Assembly (NCBI RefSeq): GCF_047124445.1
Contig: NZ_CP138921.1
Coordinates: 2,170,001-2,234,000, forward strand
Length of the DNA stretch: 64,000 nucleotides
Direction of reading: 5' to 3'
Source of the DNA: Shimia sp047124445
Lineage (GTDB): Bacteria; Pseudomonadota; Alphaproteobacteria; Rhodobacterales; Rhodobacteraceae
The notes under the pieces are model-generated. The model was not told the DNA's origin, did not search any database, and worked only from the letters and a program-made list of their open reading frames with translations. Below are positions 24,576-31,792 of the stretch, in pieces (the first letter of the stretch is position 1; each line of letters starts with the position of its first letter). A program made the translations under genes and the position numbers.

Positions 24576-26393
24576 ATGGACGATCAGAACAAGAACCTCA
24601 TCCTCGCGACGGCGCTCAGCTTTGGCGTCATCCTGATCTGGTTCTGGCTAATGCCCCCTCCGGAGGCAACTCAGGATCCCAACGCTCCAACCGCCGTTGT
24701 TGAGGGCACCGATGCGGTCACCCCATCCACGGCCCCAGCTACAGCCGCGGCTGACTCCGGTGCGGCGACCTCTGTCGAGCCCACTGAAGTTGCCGATGCC
24801 CCGCGGGTTGAGATCGACACCGCGCGCCTGTCCGGCTCTGTTTCCCTGCTGGGTGGCCGTCTGGACGACCTGAAGCTCAACGACTACCGCGAGACACAGG
24901 ACGAAGACTCTCCTATCGTCACCTTCCTGTCGCCCAACGGTGAGCCACATGCCTACTACGCGCTGTATGGCTGGGCCCCGGGCGCTGGCCTGTCTCTGGA
25001 CCAGGTGCCAGGCTCCAACACCCTCTGGGACATCGAAAGCGGCGACAAACTGACCGTTGAGACCCCAATCACACTGAAGTGGGACAATGGCGCAGGCCTG
25101 ATCTTCCGCCGCACTATTTCGGTCGACAAAGACTACATGTTCTCTGTGGAGCAGACCGTCGAAAACACCGGTGCAGGCACTGTGTCGCTGGCGCCTTATG
25201 GCGTGTTGGCGCGCTATGGTCAGCCGGATGATCTGAAGAACTTCTTCATCCTGCACGAAGGCCTGATCTCTATGGCCGACGGCGAGCTGACCGAAACCGA
25301 TTATGACGGCATGACCGACTACACCTTCGATCAGCGCGAGGGCGCGCCTGCCGAGGTGACCCAGGTTGAGGCCAACGGCTGGATCGGTTTCACCGACCAC
25401 TACTGGATGGCCACATTGATCCCGGAGCAAGGCAAGCCTTTCAAATCCGTGGCAAAATACGACCAGTCCCGTGACATCTACCAAACCGAAGCGGTGATGC
25501 CGACCATGCAGGTGGCCGAGGGTGAAACAGCCTCCGCCAACTCCCGTCTGTTTGCGGGCTCCAAAGACTGGGGCAAAATCCGCAACTACCAGAACGAAGA
25601 AGGTGTTGAAGGCCTGCTGGAGTCCATCGACTGGGGCTGGTTCTCCTTCCTGACCAAGCCAATCATGTGGCTCCTGATGTGGCTCTATGGCTTCATCGGC
25701 AACATGGGCTGGGCGATCATCGCGCTGACCGTTGTTCTGAAAATCATCGTCTTCCCGCTGGCCTATAAATCTTATGCCTCCATGGCGAAGATGAAAGAGC
25801 TTCAGCCGCAGATGGAGAAGCTGAAAGAGCAAGCTGGCGACGACCGCCAGAAGATGCAGCAGGCCATGATGGAGCTGTATAAGAAGGAAAAGGTCAATCC
25901 GGCGGCAGGCTGTCTGCCGATCCTGATTCAGATCCCGATCTTCTTCTCGCTCTACAAAGTGATCTTCGTAACCAAAGAACTGCGGCACGCACCATGGTTT
26001 GGCTGGATCACCGACCTGTCCGCGCCGGACCCAAGCTCGATCTTCAACCTGTTTGGCATTCTGCCATTTGGCGTGCCGGAACTTGGCTTCTTTGAGATCT
26101 TCTCCTTGGGCATTCTGCCAATCCTGTTGGGTATCTCCATGTGGCTGCAGCAGAAGCTGAACCCGGCGCCCACCGATCCAACGCAGAAGATGATCTTTGC
26201 CTGGATGCCATGGGTCTTCATGTTCATGCTCGGCAGCTTTGCCTCCGGTCTTGTGATCTACTGGATCACCAACAACGTGATCACCTTCATCCAGCAGTAC
26301 GGCATCATGCGCCAGCACGGCTATAAACCGGATGTGTTTGGCAACATCAAATCAAGCTTCAAGAAGTCGAAGCCTGAGGAGGACGCCAAATAA
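24576..26393 (+). CDS. yidC: YidC, membrane protein insertase (long alphaproteobacterial form)
   Basis: The 605-residue insertase begins with MDDQNKNLILATALSFGVILIWFWL, the standard first membrane segment (start ATG 24576), followed by the large periplasmic domain (to about residue 360). The conserved C-terminal core of five helices follows: KPIMWLLMWLYGFIGNMGWAIIALTVVLKIIVFPLAYKSYASMAKMKELQPQ, then GCLPILIQIPIFFSLYKVI and the last helices. It inserts and folds inner-membrane proteins alone or with SecYEG. Length is typical for the group. The MOSC gene starts inside its stop codon (TAATG), so these and engB form an operon. Confidence 0.97.
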   Translation: MDDQNKNLILATALSFGVILIWFWLMPPPEATQDPNAPTAVVEGTDAVTPSTAPATAAADSGAATSVEPTEVADAPRVEIDTARLSGSVSLLGGRLDDLKLNDYRETQDEDSPIVTFLSPNGEPHAYYALYGWAPGAGLSLDQVPGSNTLWDIESGDKLTVETPITLKWDNGAGLIFRRTISVDKDYMFSVEQTVENTGAGTVSLAPYGVLARYGQPDDLKNFFILHEGLISMADGELTETDYDGMTDYTFDQREGAPAEVTQVEANGWIGFTDHYWMATLIPEQGKPFKSVAKYDQSRDIYQTEAVMPTMQVAEGETASANSRLFAGSKDWGKIRNYQNEEGVEGLLESIDWGWFSFLTKPIMWLLMWLYGFIGNMGWAIIALTVVLKIIVFPLAYKSYASMAKMKELQPQMEKLKEQAGDDRQKMQQAMMELYKKEKVNPAAGCLPILIQIPIFFSLYKVIFVTKELRHAPWFGWITDLSAPDPSSIFNLFGILPFGVPELGFFEIFSLGILPILLGISMWLQQKLNPAPTDPTQKMIFAWMPWVFMFMLGSFASGLVIYWITNNVITFIQQYGIMRQHGYKPDVFGNIKSSFKKSKPEEDAK

Positions 26394-27136
26394 TGGGAAC
26401 CGTCTCCGCACTCTGGCGACACCCGATCAAGGCCCACGGACGCGAGTCCGTGGGTCATGTCTCTTTGGTGGAGGGGCAAACCTTCCCCTGGGATCGCCGC
26501 TACGCCGTTGCCCATGAACGCGCCAAAACCGATGGGGGCGAATGGGCCCGTTGCGTGAATTTCTCTCGCGCCGCCGGGGCGCCTTCTCTGCAGGCAATCA
26601 CCGCCAAGGTCGACGAGGCCACTGGCAAGATCACCTTGCAGCATCCAGACCTCTGGGAGCTGACCTTTGATCCGGAAACCCAAGGCGACAAGCTGATTGA
26701 TTGGGTGCGCCCGATCATGCCCAAAGACCGCGCCGCCAGTGCCAAGCTGGTGCCTGCTGGTGAGTTTGGCATGACCGACAGCCCCTTCCCGTCTATCGCC
26801 ATCCACACCACCGCCAGTCACCGCGCGATCGAAGGCCGCTTGGGGCGCAAGCTCGCCACCGAACGCTGGCGCGGCAACATCTGGCTCGATGGCTTTGCCC
26901 CATGGGAAGAGTTTGACTGGATTGGCAAAACGCTGCGCATTGGCGGCACCGAAATCGAGGTGCGCGAGCGCATCACGCGCTGCAAGGCGACCACCGCCAA
27001 CACCGACACCGGCGTGCGCGACGCGGACACCTTGGGCGTTTTGAACGAAGCCTTTGGCCATCAGGACTTTGGCGTCTACGGTGTGGTGACCAAATCCGGC
27101 GACATTGCCGTCGGCGACACAGCAGAGGTGCTCTGA
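26393..27136 (+). CDS. MOSC domain protein
   Basis: This 247-residue protein has an N-terminal MOSC-like beta-barrel part (HPIKAHGRESVGHVSLVEGQTFPWDRRYAV) and the MOSC core towards the C-terminus (about residues 150-240, with RWRGNIWLDGF, and CKATTANTDTGVRDADTLGVLNEAFGHQDFGVYGVV). The conserved Cys of the C-terminal part (RCKATTANTD) is the type of residue used for sulfur or molybdenum-cofactor transfer. MOSC proteins handle sulfur relay and molybdopterin chemistry. It overlaps the yidC stop by one base and the engB start by one base (TGATG), so all three are translationally coupled; why such a gene sits here is unclear. Confidence 0.88.
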   Translation: MGTVSALWRHPIKAHGRESVGHVSLVEGQTFPWDRRYAVAHERAKTDGGEWARCVNFSRAAGAPSLQAITAKVDEATGKITLQHPDLWELTFDPETQGDKLIDWVRPIMPKDRAASAKLVPAGEFGMTDSPFPSIAIHTTASHRAIEGRLGRKLATERWRGNIWLDGFAPWEEFDWIGKTLRIGGTEIEVRERITRCKATTANTDTGVRDADTLGVLNEAFGHQDFGVYGVVTKSGDIAVGDTAEVL

Positions 27137-27789
27137 TGCAACTTCCTTTCCCATTTGTCGAAGACCCGGAGCCCTTGGCGCTGGAGCGGGGTCGCAAGCT
27201 GTTTGACGGCTCCAACTCCGACTTCCTCAAAGGTGTGGTGGCCATGGATGGCCTGCCTGCGGGGGACCGTGTTGAGGTCTGTTTTGCGGGGCGTTCCAAT
27301 GTGGGTAAATCCACGTTGATCAACGCGCTGACCAACCGCAGCCGCCTGGCGCGTGCGTCCAACACCCCGGGCCGCACTCAGGAAATCAACTTTTTCACGC
27401 TGACCGACAGCCACTATCTCGTCGACCTGCCCGGCTATGGCTATGCCAACGCGCCGCTGGCGGTGGTGGAGAAATGGCAGCGCCTGCTAAAACAATACCT
27501 GTCTGGTCGCGCCAACCTGCGCCGCGCCTTTGTGCTGATCGACACACGGCATGGCATCAAAGATGTGGACGAAGAGATCATGTCTCTGATGGACAGTTCC
27601 GCGCTGACGTTTCAGGTGGTGATGACCAAGGCCGACAAGGTCAAAGTCAAAGACCGCGAGAAGGTCTTCAAACAGGTGCGCGAGAAGCTCGCCAAACACC
27701 CGGCGGCCTTCCCCGAGATTGTGCTGACCAGCTCGGAAAAAGGTGACGGCATCGCCACGCTGCGCTCCATCATTGCCGGTCTTGAATAA
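27136..27789 (+). CDS. engB: Ribosome biogenesis GTP-binding protein YsxC/EngB
   Basis: This 217-residue GTPase has all motifs of the family in order: G1 GRSNVGKSTLINAL, G2 region in the PGRTQEINFF loop, G3 DLPGYGYA, G4 TKADKVK, and G5 TSSEKG. It helps assemble the large ribosomal subunit. The length is a little above the family norm because of an N-terminal extension (about 35 residues). It overlaps the MOSC stop by one base and is followed 3 bases later by a small exported protein gene. The yidC-MOSC-engB order is a coupled translational unit. Confidence 0.96.
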   Translation: MQLPFPFVEDPEPLALERGRKLFDGSNSDFLKGVVAMDGLPAGDRVEVCFAGRSNVGKSTLINALTNRSRLARASNTPGRTQEINFFTLTDSHYLVDLPGYGYANAPLAVVEKWQRLLKQYLSGRANLRRAFVLIDTRHGIKDVDEEIMSLMDSSALTFQVVMTKADKVKVKDREKVFKQVREKLAKHPAAFPEIVLTSSEKGDGIATLRSIIAGLE

Positions 27790-27792
27790 CTC

Positions 27793-28158
27793 ATGCGCCT
27801 GCTGACGTCCTTAGTGCTTTTGGTGGCCGTGATGGCCTCCGCACTCATCCCCACGGGATGGATGCCCAAGACGTTTGCAGACGGCCATATGGTGCTTGTC
27901 CTCTGTACGGGGGACGAGATGGTCGAAGTGCTTGTGGACGAGACCGGGGCGCCGGTACCGTTGCATGAGCAGACCGAGGACAAGCGCAGCCCTTGTGCGT
28001 TTTCCGTGGTCGCCGATGTCGTCCCGGTGATGGACGGCCCTTTCCCGCTGCCACTCAAAGCGTCCCTGACCAACCGCTGGCAGCATCGGGACTTCACCCG
28101 CAACAGCGCCGGGTTCCACCGCCGCTATGATGCCCGCGGTCCGCCCGCAGTCTCCTGA
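27793..28158 (+). CDS. DUF2946-like small exported protein
   Basis: This 121-residue protein has an N-terminal signal/anchor (residues 4-22, LLTSLVLLVAVMASALIP), then TGWMPKTFADGHMVLVLCTGDEMVEVLVDE and a Cys later in SPCAFSVV. The MP...G...LCT pattern is typical of DUF2946-type proteins, which are often encoded near metal-uptake or heme genes. It lies 3 bases after engB and 74 bases before a PepSY transmembrane protein, so a link to metal or heme handling is likely by context. I do not know a tested function. The tail is basic and Arg/Pro rich. Confidence 0.7.
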   Translation: MRLLTSLVLLVAVMASALIPTGWMPKTFADGHMVLVLCTGDEMVEVLVDETGAPVPLHEQTEDKRSPCAFSVVADVVPVMDGPFPLPLKASLTNRWQHRDFTRNSAGFHRRYDARGPPAVS

Positions 28159-28232
28159 CTTCCCTTTAAAAATCAAACACAAAACAAGCCGCCTTGGAGA
28201 CCCAAGCGCGGCCCTTCAGGAGATGTTCCCTC

Positions 28233-29645
28233 ATGGCCAAGGACAGCCAATTTGCCGACGTGCGCGCAGAGCAATCCAGCGCAACGTCTCTCTCTCAAAA
28301 ACTCTATTTCGCCGCCTGGCGCTGGCATTTCTACGCCGCGCTTTACGTGGTGCCCTTCATGATCATGCTCGCCGTGACTGGCATGATGATGATGTTCATC
28401 ACCCAGTTTGACGGCCGCGATGGTGAAAAGATCGCAGTCAGTCCGCAAGGCACCGCGTTGAGTGTCTCGGATCAAGCCGCTGCCGCCACATCCGCGGTGC
28501 CCGGCACAGTGGTCGAATACATCGGCCCCAAATCCGATGCACTTGCCACCGTGTTCCGCATCAACACCGGCGACACGCACCAGATGGTCGCCGTCGATCC
28601 CTACACCGGCGCTGTGCTTGGCAACTGGGACCGCCGTGCGGGATGGTATGATCTGGCAGACAATATCCACGGCTCCCTGTTGCTGGGCGACACGGGCGAT
28701 CGGCTGATTGAGATCGCTGCGGGCCTTGGTCTCGTGCTGGTACTGACCGGTCTGTACCTCTGGTGGCCGCGTGGTGGCGACACCTCGGTGTTCGTTCCCA
28801 ACCTCAAAGCCCGCGGGCGCGCCTTGTGGAAAAGCCTACACGCCGTCACCGGCTTCTGGATTTCCGCCTTGTTGGTGGTCTTCCTGATCTCCGGCCTCGC
28901 CTGGGCTGGCATCTGGGGCGGCAAATACGTGCAGGCTTGGTCCACCTTCCCAGCAGAAAAGTGGAGCGACGTGCCCCTGTCAGACAGCACCCACGCCAGC
29001 ATGAACCACGGCAACCAAAACGATGTGCCTTGGGCGTTGGAGCAGACCCCGATGCCTGCTTCTGGCTCTGATGTGGGCGTTACCGGCACAGCCGAAGGCG
29101 CGCCTGTGGACATCCACAGCCTGGTGACGTTGGGCCGCGACTTGGGCCTAGAGGGCCGTTTCCGCGTGGCCTACCCGCGCGATGACACCGGCGTCTGGAC
29201 CATCAACCAGGACAGCATGAGCGGCGATAGCAGCACGCCAACTGTGGATGCCACCATTCACGTCGACCAATACACCGGCAAAATCCTCGCCGAGGTGCGG
29301 TATGCTGACTATTCGGTTGCGGGCAAATCCATGGCGGTGGGCATCCCCTTTCACATGGGCCTTATGGGTCTTTGGAACCTGCTCCTGAACACAGTGTTCT
29401 GCCTGATGGTCATCTTTGTCTGTGTGTCTGGCGTGGTGATGTGGCTCAAACGCCGTCCGTCCAAGGCCCTGCGTCTGGCGGCCCCACCTGCGCCAAAGGA
29501 AATGCCACTCTTCAAAGGCGCGCTTCTGATCGCGGCACTGGTCTCCGTGGCGTTCCCCTTGGTAGGAGTGACCCTGCTGGCCGTGCTGGCCTTTGACGTG
29601 CTAATCGTGGGCAACATTCCCGCGCTGAAACGCGCCTTGTCATAA
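28233..29645 (+). CDS. PepSY-associated transmembrane protein (possible iron or copper related)
   Basis: This 470-residue protein starts at 28233 with AGGAGA about 9 bases upstream. It has four or five strong membrane segments: an early one after KLYFAAWRWHFYAALYVVPFMIMLAVTGMMMMF, one near 180 (LIEIAAGLGLVLVLTGLYLWWP), one near 220, and two towards the C-terminus (LLLNTVFCLMVIFVCVSGVVMWLKRRP and the last). The region between holds PepSY-like folds (VAVDPYTGAVLG and VDATIHVDQYTGKILAEVRYADYS). PepSY membrane proteins are found with siderophore reductases and periplasmic metal systems. It follows the DUF2946-like gene and likely belongs to the same unit; the substrate is unknown. Confidence 0.85.
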   Translation: MAKDSQFADVRAEQSSATSLSQKLYFAAWRWHFYAALYVVPFMIMLAVTGMMMMFITQFDGRDGEKIAVSPQGTALSVSDQAAAATSAVPGTVVEYIGPKSDALATVFRINTGDTHQMVAVDPYTGAVLGNWDRRAGWYDLADNIHGSLLLGDTGDRLIEIAAGLGLVLVLTGLYLWWPRGGDTSVFVPNLKARGRALWKSLHAVTGFWISALLVVFLISGLAWAGIWGGKYVQAWSTFPAEKWSDVPLSDSTHASMNHGNQNDVPWALEQTPMPASGSDVGVTGTAEGAPVDIHSLVTLGRDLGLEGRFRVAYPRDDTGVWTINQDSMSGDSSTPTVDATIHVDQYTGKILAEVRYADYSVAGKSMAVGIPFHMGLMGLWNLLLNTVFCLMVIFVCVSGVVMWLKRRPSKALRLAAPPAPKEMPLFKGALLIAALVSVAFPLVGVTLLAVLAFDVLIVGNIPALKRALS

Positions 29646-29694
29646 CCTATCCGCCCCGCCCGCAGCGGTGGGCGGGGCAACTTGAGGACCTTGC

Positions 29695-30507
29695 ATGCAG
29701 CTCACAGGAATTGGCGTCGCAGGATGTGGCCGCATGGGCGGTCCAATGCTGGCCGCACTGCGCGACGCGGGCTTTGACGCCTTTGGCTTCGATGTCCGGC
29801 CCGTATCGGACTTCGGCGCCCTCGCACCGGTCATGCCCGCCTTGGATGACTTCCGGAAAGGCCTACACATCCTGATCACTGTGGTGCGCGACATTGCCCA
29901 AACCGACGACGTGCTGTTTGGCGCGCAAAACCTGATTGAGACAGCACCCAACCTGCAAACCGTGATCGTCTGCTCGACGCTGTCGCCCAAATACGTCCGT
30001 GCCCTAAGCGAGCGCGTGCCAAGCCACATCACCCTGCTCGACGCGCCCATGTCGGGTGCTGCCATTGCGGCAGAGGAAGCCCGACTGTCCTTCATGCTGG
30101 GCGGCGACACTGAGGCTTTGCGCCAACACCAGCCCCTGTTTGACGCCATGGGTGCGCATTTTCATCACATGGGCGACTTTGGCGCGGGCATGCAGGCCAA
30201 AGTGCTCAACAACCTGCTGGCCGCCTCCAATACGGCCATGACCCGCCTTGTTCTCGACTGGGCAGACCAAGCAGGCATCGACGAAACCGCACTGCTGAAC
30301 CTGATCCACACGTCGTCTGGCCAGAACTGGCTCGCCTCTGGCTTTAACACCATCGAATTTGCCCGCGACGGCTGGGAAGAGGACAACACCATCGGTATTT
30401 TGACCAAAGATGTGGCCTCCGCACTCGACGCCGCGCCGGATGGGGCCGACACCACCCTGCCGGAAACCGTGCGTCAGGCGATCTTTGCGCTCAAGCCACG
30501 CGGTTAA
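29695..30507 (+). CDS. NAD(P)-dependent oxidoreductase, 3-hydroxyisobutyrate dehydrogenase family
   Basis: This 270-residue enzyme has an N-terminal NAD(P)-binding motif (GVAGCGRMGGPML, with the family GxGxMGxP shape), a middle region and a C-terminal helical domain. The catalytic Lys lies in MQAKVLNNLLAASNT, and the substrate loop SAPMSGAA-like LDAPMSGAAIAAEEA is present. The family oxidises beta-hydroxy acids such as 3-hydroxyisobutyrate, tartronate semialdehyde or 2-hydroxy-3-oxopropionate. Which of these is used here cannot be read. It is a little short (family usually about 290). It lies alone between the PepSY and pcs genes. Confidence 0.85.
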   Translation: MQLTGIGVAGCGRMGGPMLAALRDAGFDAFGFDVRPVSDFGALAPVMPALDDFRKGLHILITVVRDIAQTDDVLFGAQNLIETAPNLQTVIVCSTLSPKYVRALSERVPSHITLLDAPMSGAAIAAEEARLSFMLGGDTEALRQHQPLFDAMGAHFHHMGDFGAGMQAKVLNNLLAASNTAMTRLVLDWADQAGIDETALLNLIHTSSGQNWLASGFNTIEFARDGWEEDNTIGILTKDVASALDAAPDGADTTLPETVRQAIFALKPRG

Positions 30508-30570
30508 CCATCCGAGACAGCAGGCCGCACAGCCGTTGCACTCTGCACGCAATTCCGGCAAGACACCTCT

Positions 30571-31266
30571 ATGAGTATTCGCGCCCGTGCCCTCGCAGTC
30601 CACCTCTTCACCGCCACCGGGGCGGTCTTTGCCATGTTGGCCATGCTGGCCGCTGTGGATGGCAAGTGGAGCCTGATGTTCCTCTGGCTGGTGGTCGCCT
30701 TTATTGTGGATGGCATCGACGGCCCGTTGGCACGCCACTACCACGTGAAGAAAAACGCGCCAGAGTTTGACGGCGTCTTGCTCGACCTGATCATCGACTA
30801 CCTGACCTACGTCTTCATCCCGGCCTATGCGCTGTTCAAATCCGGATTGATGGATGGCTGGACCGGATGGTTTGCCATCATCATCATCACCTTTGCCTCC
30901 GCGCTTTACTTCGCGGATACGCGCATGAAAACCAAGGATAATTCCTTCTCCGGCTTCCCCGGATGCTGGAACATGGTGGTGATTGTGATCTTTGCGGTAG
31001 AGCCAAATTTCTGGGTCAGCCTTGCGCTGGTCTCCGTGCTGGCCGTGGCCATGTTCCTGCCGATCAAATTTGTGCACCCCACCCGCACTGAGCGCTGGCG
31101 CTGGCTCACCTTCCCAATGGCGCTTGCATGGACCTTCTTTGCCGGTTGGGCCGCCTGGGTCGATTTCCACCCGGAAAGCTGGGCGCATTGGGGGCTGGTA
31201 GCCACCTCGATCTACCTGACCGTCGCCGGCGCAGCGCAGCAGCTCATCTACCGCGAAACCCTCTGA
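30571..31266 (+). CDS. pcs: Phosphatidylcholine synthase
   Basis: This 231-residue membrane enzyme condenses CDP-diacylglycerol with choline to phosphatidylcholine and CMP. It carries the CDP-alcohol phosphotransferase motif in Pcs-type spacing: DGPLAR, then 12 residues, then G-x3-D-x3-D (GVLLDLIID). Around the motif it has several membrane helices. The Pcs pathway occurs in Rhizobiales and Rhodobacterales and is a good taxonomic marker. Its TGA stop abuts the ogt stop in the palindrome TGATCA (31264-31269), so the two convergent genes have no spacer at all. Length is normal. Confidence 0.92.
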   Translation: MSIRARALAVHLFTATGAVFAMLAMLAAVDGKWSLMFLWLVVAFIVDGIDGPLARHYHVKKNAPEFDGVLLDLIIDYLTYVFIPAYALFKSGLMDGWTGWFAIIIITFASALYFADTRMKTKDNSFSGFPGCWNMVVIVIFAVEPNFWVSLALVSVLAVAMFLPIKFVHPTRTERWRWLTFPMALAWTFFAGWAAWVDFHPESWAHWGLVATSIYLTVAGAAQQLIYRETL

Positions 31267-31719
31267 TCAGATCAACAAACCGCCTGCCCGCTCATGTTTG
31301 AGCAGCCAGACCTTGGTCTCCACGCCACCCAGGCCGGAGAACCCGCCCAACCCGTTTGCACCAAGCACGCGGTGACAAGGAATGATCACCGGAATTGGGT
31401 TGCCGCCACACCCCTGCCCGATGGCCTGTGCAGGCACGCCGAGGTCTTTAGACAACTCGCCATAGGTGCGGGTCTCCCCAAGTGGGATCGCCAGCATGGC
31501 GTCACACACCCGCTGCTGAAACTCTGACGCCTCCACCTTCAACGGCAGATCAAACCCCTGTGCTGGATCGTCAAAATAGGCCACCAATTGCGCCGCGGCC
31601 TCTCGCAACAACGGCGTGTCATCCGTACCGCCACTCTCCCACTCCGCGCGCACAATGGCGCCGTCCTTTTCGGTGAGCGTCATTGGCCCGGTGGGTGTGT
31701 CTACGGTCTTTTTCAACAT
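31267..31719 (-). CDS. ogt: Methylated-DNA--protein-cysteine methyltransferase (Ogt/Ada C-terminal type)
   Basis: This 150-residue repair protein moves the O6-methyl group of guanine to its own Cys. The active site PCHRVLGANG is present (Cys115 as counted from the ATG at 31719), with the DNA-binding helix GELSKDLGVPAQAIGQGCGGNPIPV ahead of it. The Arg finger in GETRTYGEL is also seen. In the usual form the motif after the helix reads AVGxAxxxNP; here it is AIGQGCGGNP, a mild deviation. I prefer the ATG at 31719 over a TTG at 31740. It is convergent with pcs and lies downstream of ileS behind a terminator. Confidence 0.92.
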   Translation of the reverse strand: MLKKTVDTPTGPMTLTEKDGAIVRAEWESGGTDDTPLLREAAAQLVAYFDDPAQGFDLPLKVEASEFQQRVCDAMLAIPLGETRTYGELSKDLGVPAQAIGQGCGGNPIPVIIPCHRVLGANGLGGFSGLGGVETKVWLLKHERAGGLLI

Positions 31720-31739
31720 GGCGCCACACTGCCCAAGCA

Positions 31740-31768
31740 AAAGGCGCCCCGCAAGCGGGACGCCTCAG
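31740..31768 (-). terminator. Rho-independent terminator after ileS
   Basis: On the minus strand, GGCGTCCCGC pairs with GCGGGGCGCC (one G-U pair) with a short loop and is followed by TTTTG. It ends the ileS transcript ahead of ogt. Confidence 0.85.
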
Positions 31769-31792
31769 AATGCGCATCATTTGGAGCGCGAA

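Noticed and set aside
22912..26318. Long minus-strand frames (over 500 codons) opposite the GGDEF-EAL gene and yidC
   Set aside because: Both lie fully opposite genes with clear catalytic or membrane motifs; codon use is that of an antisense frame.
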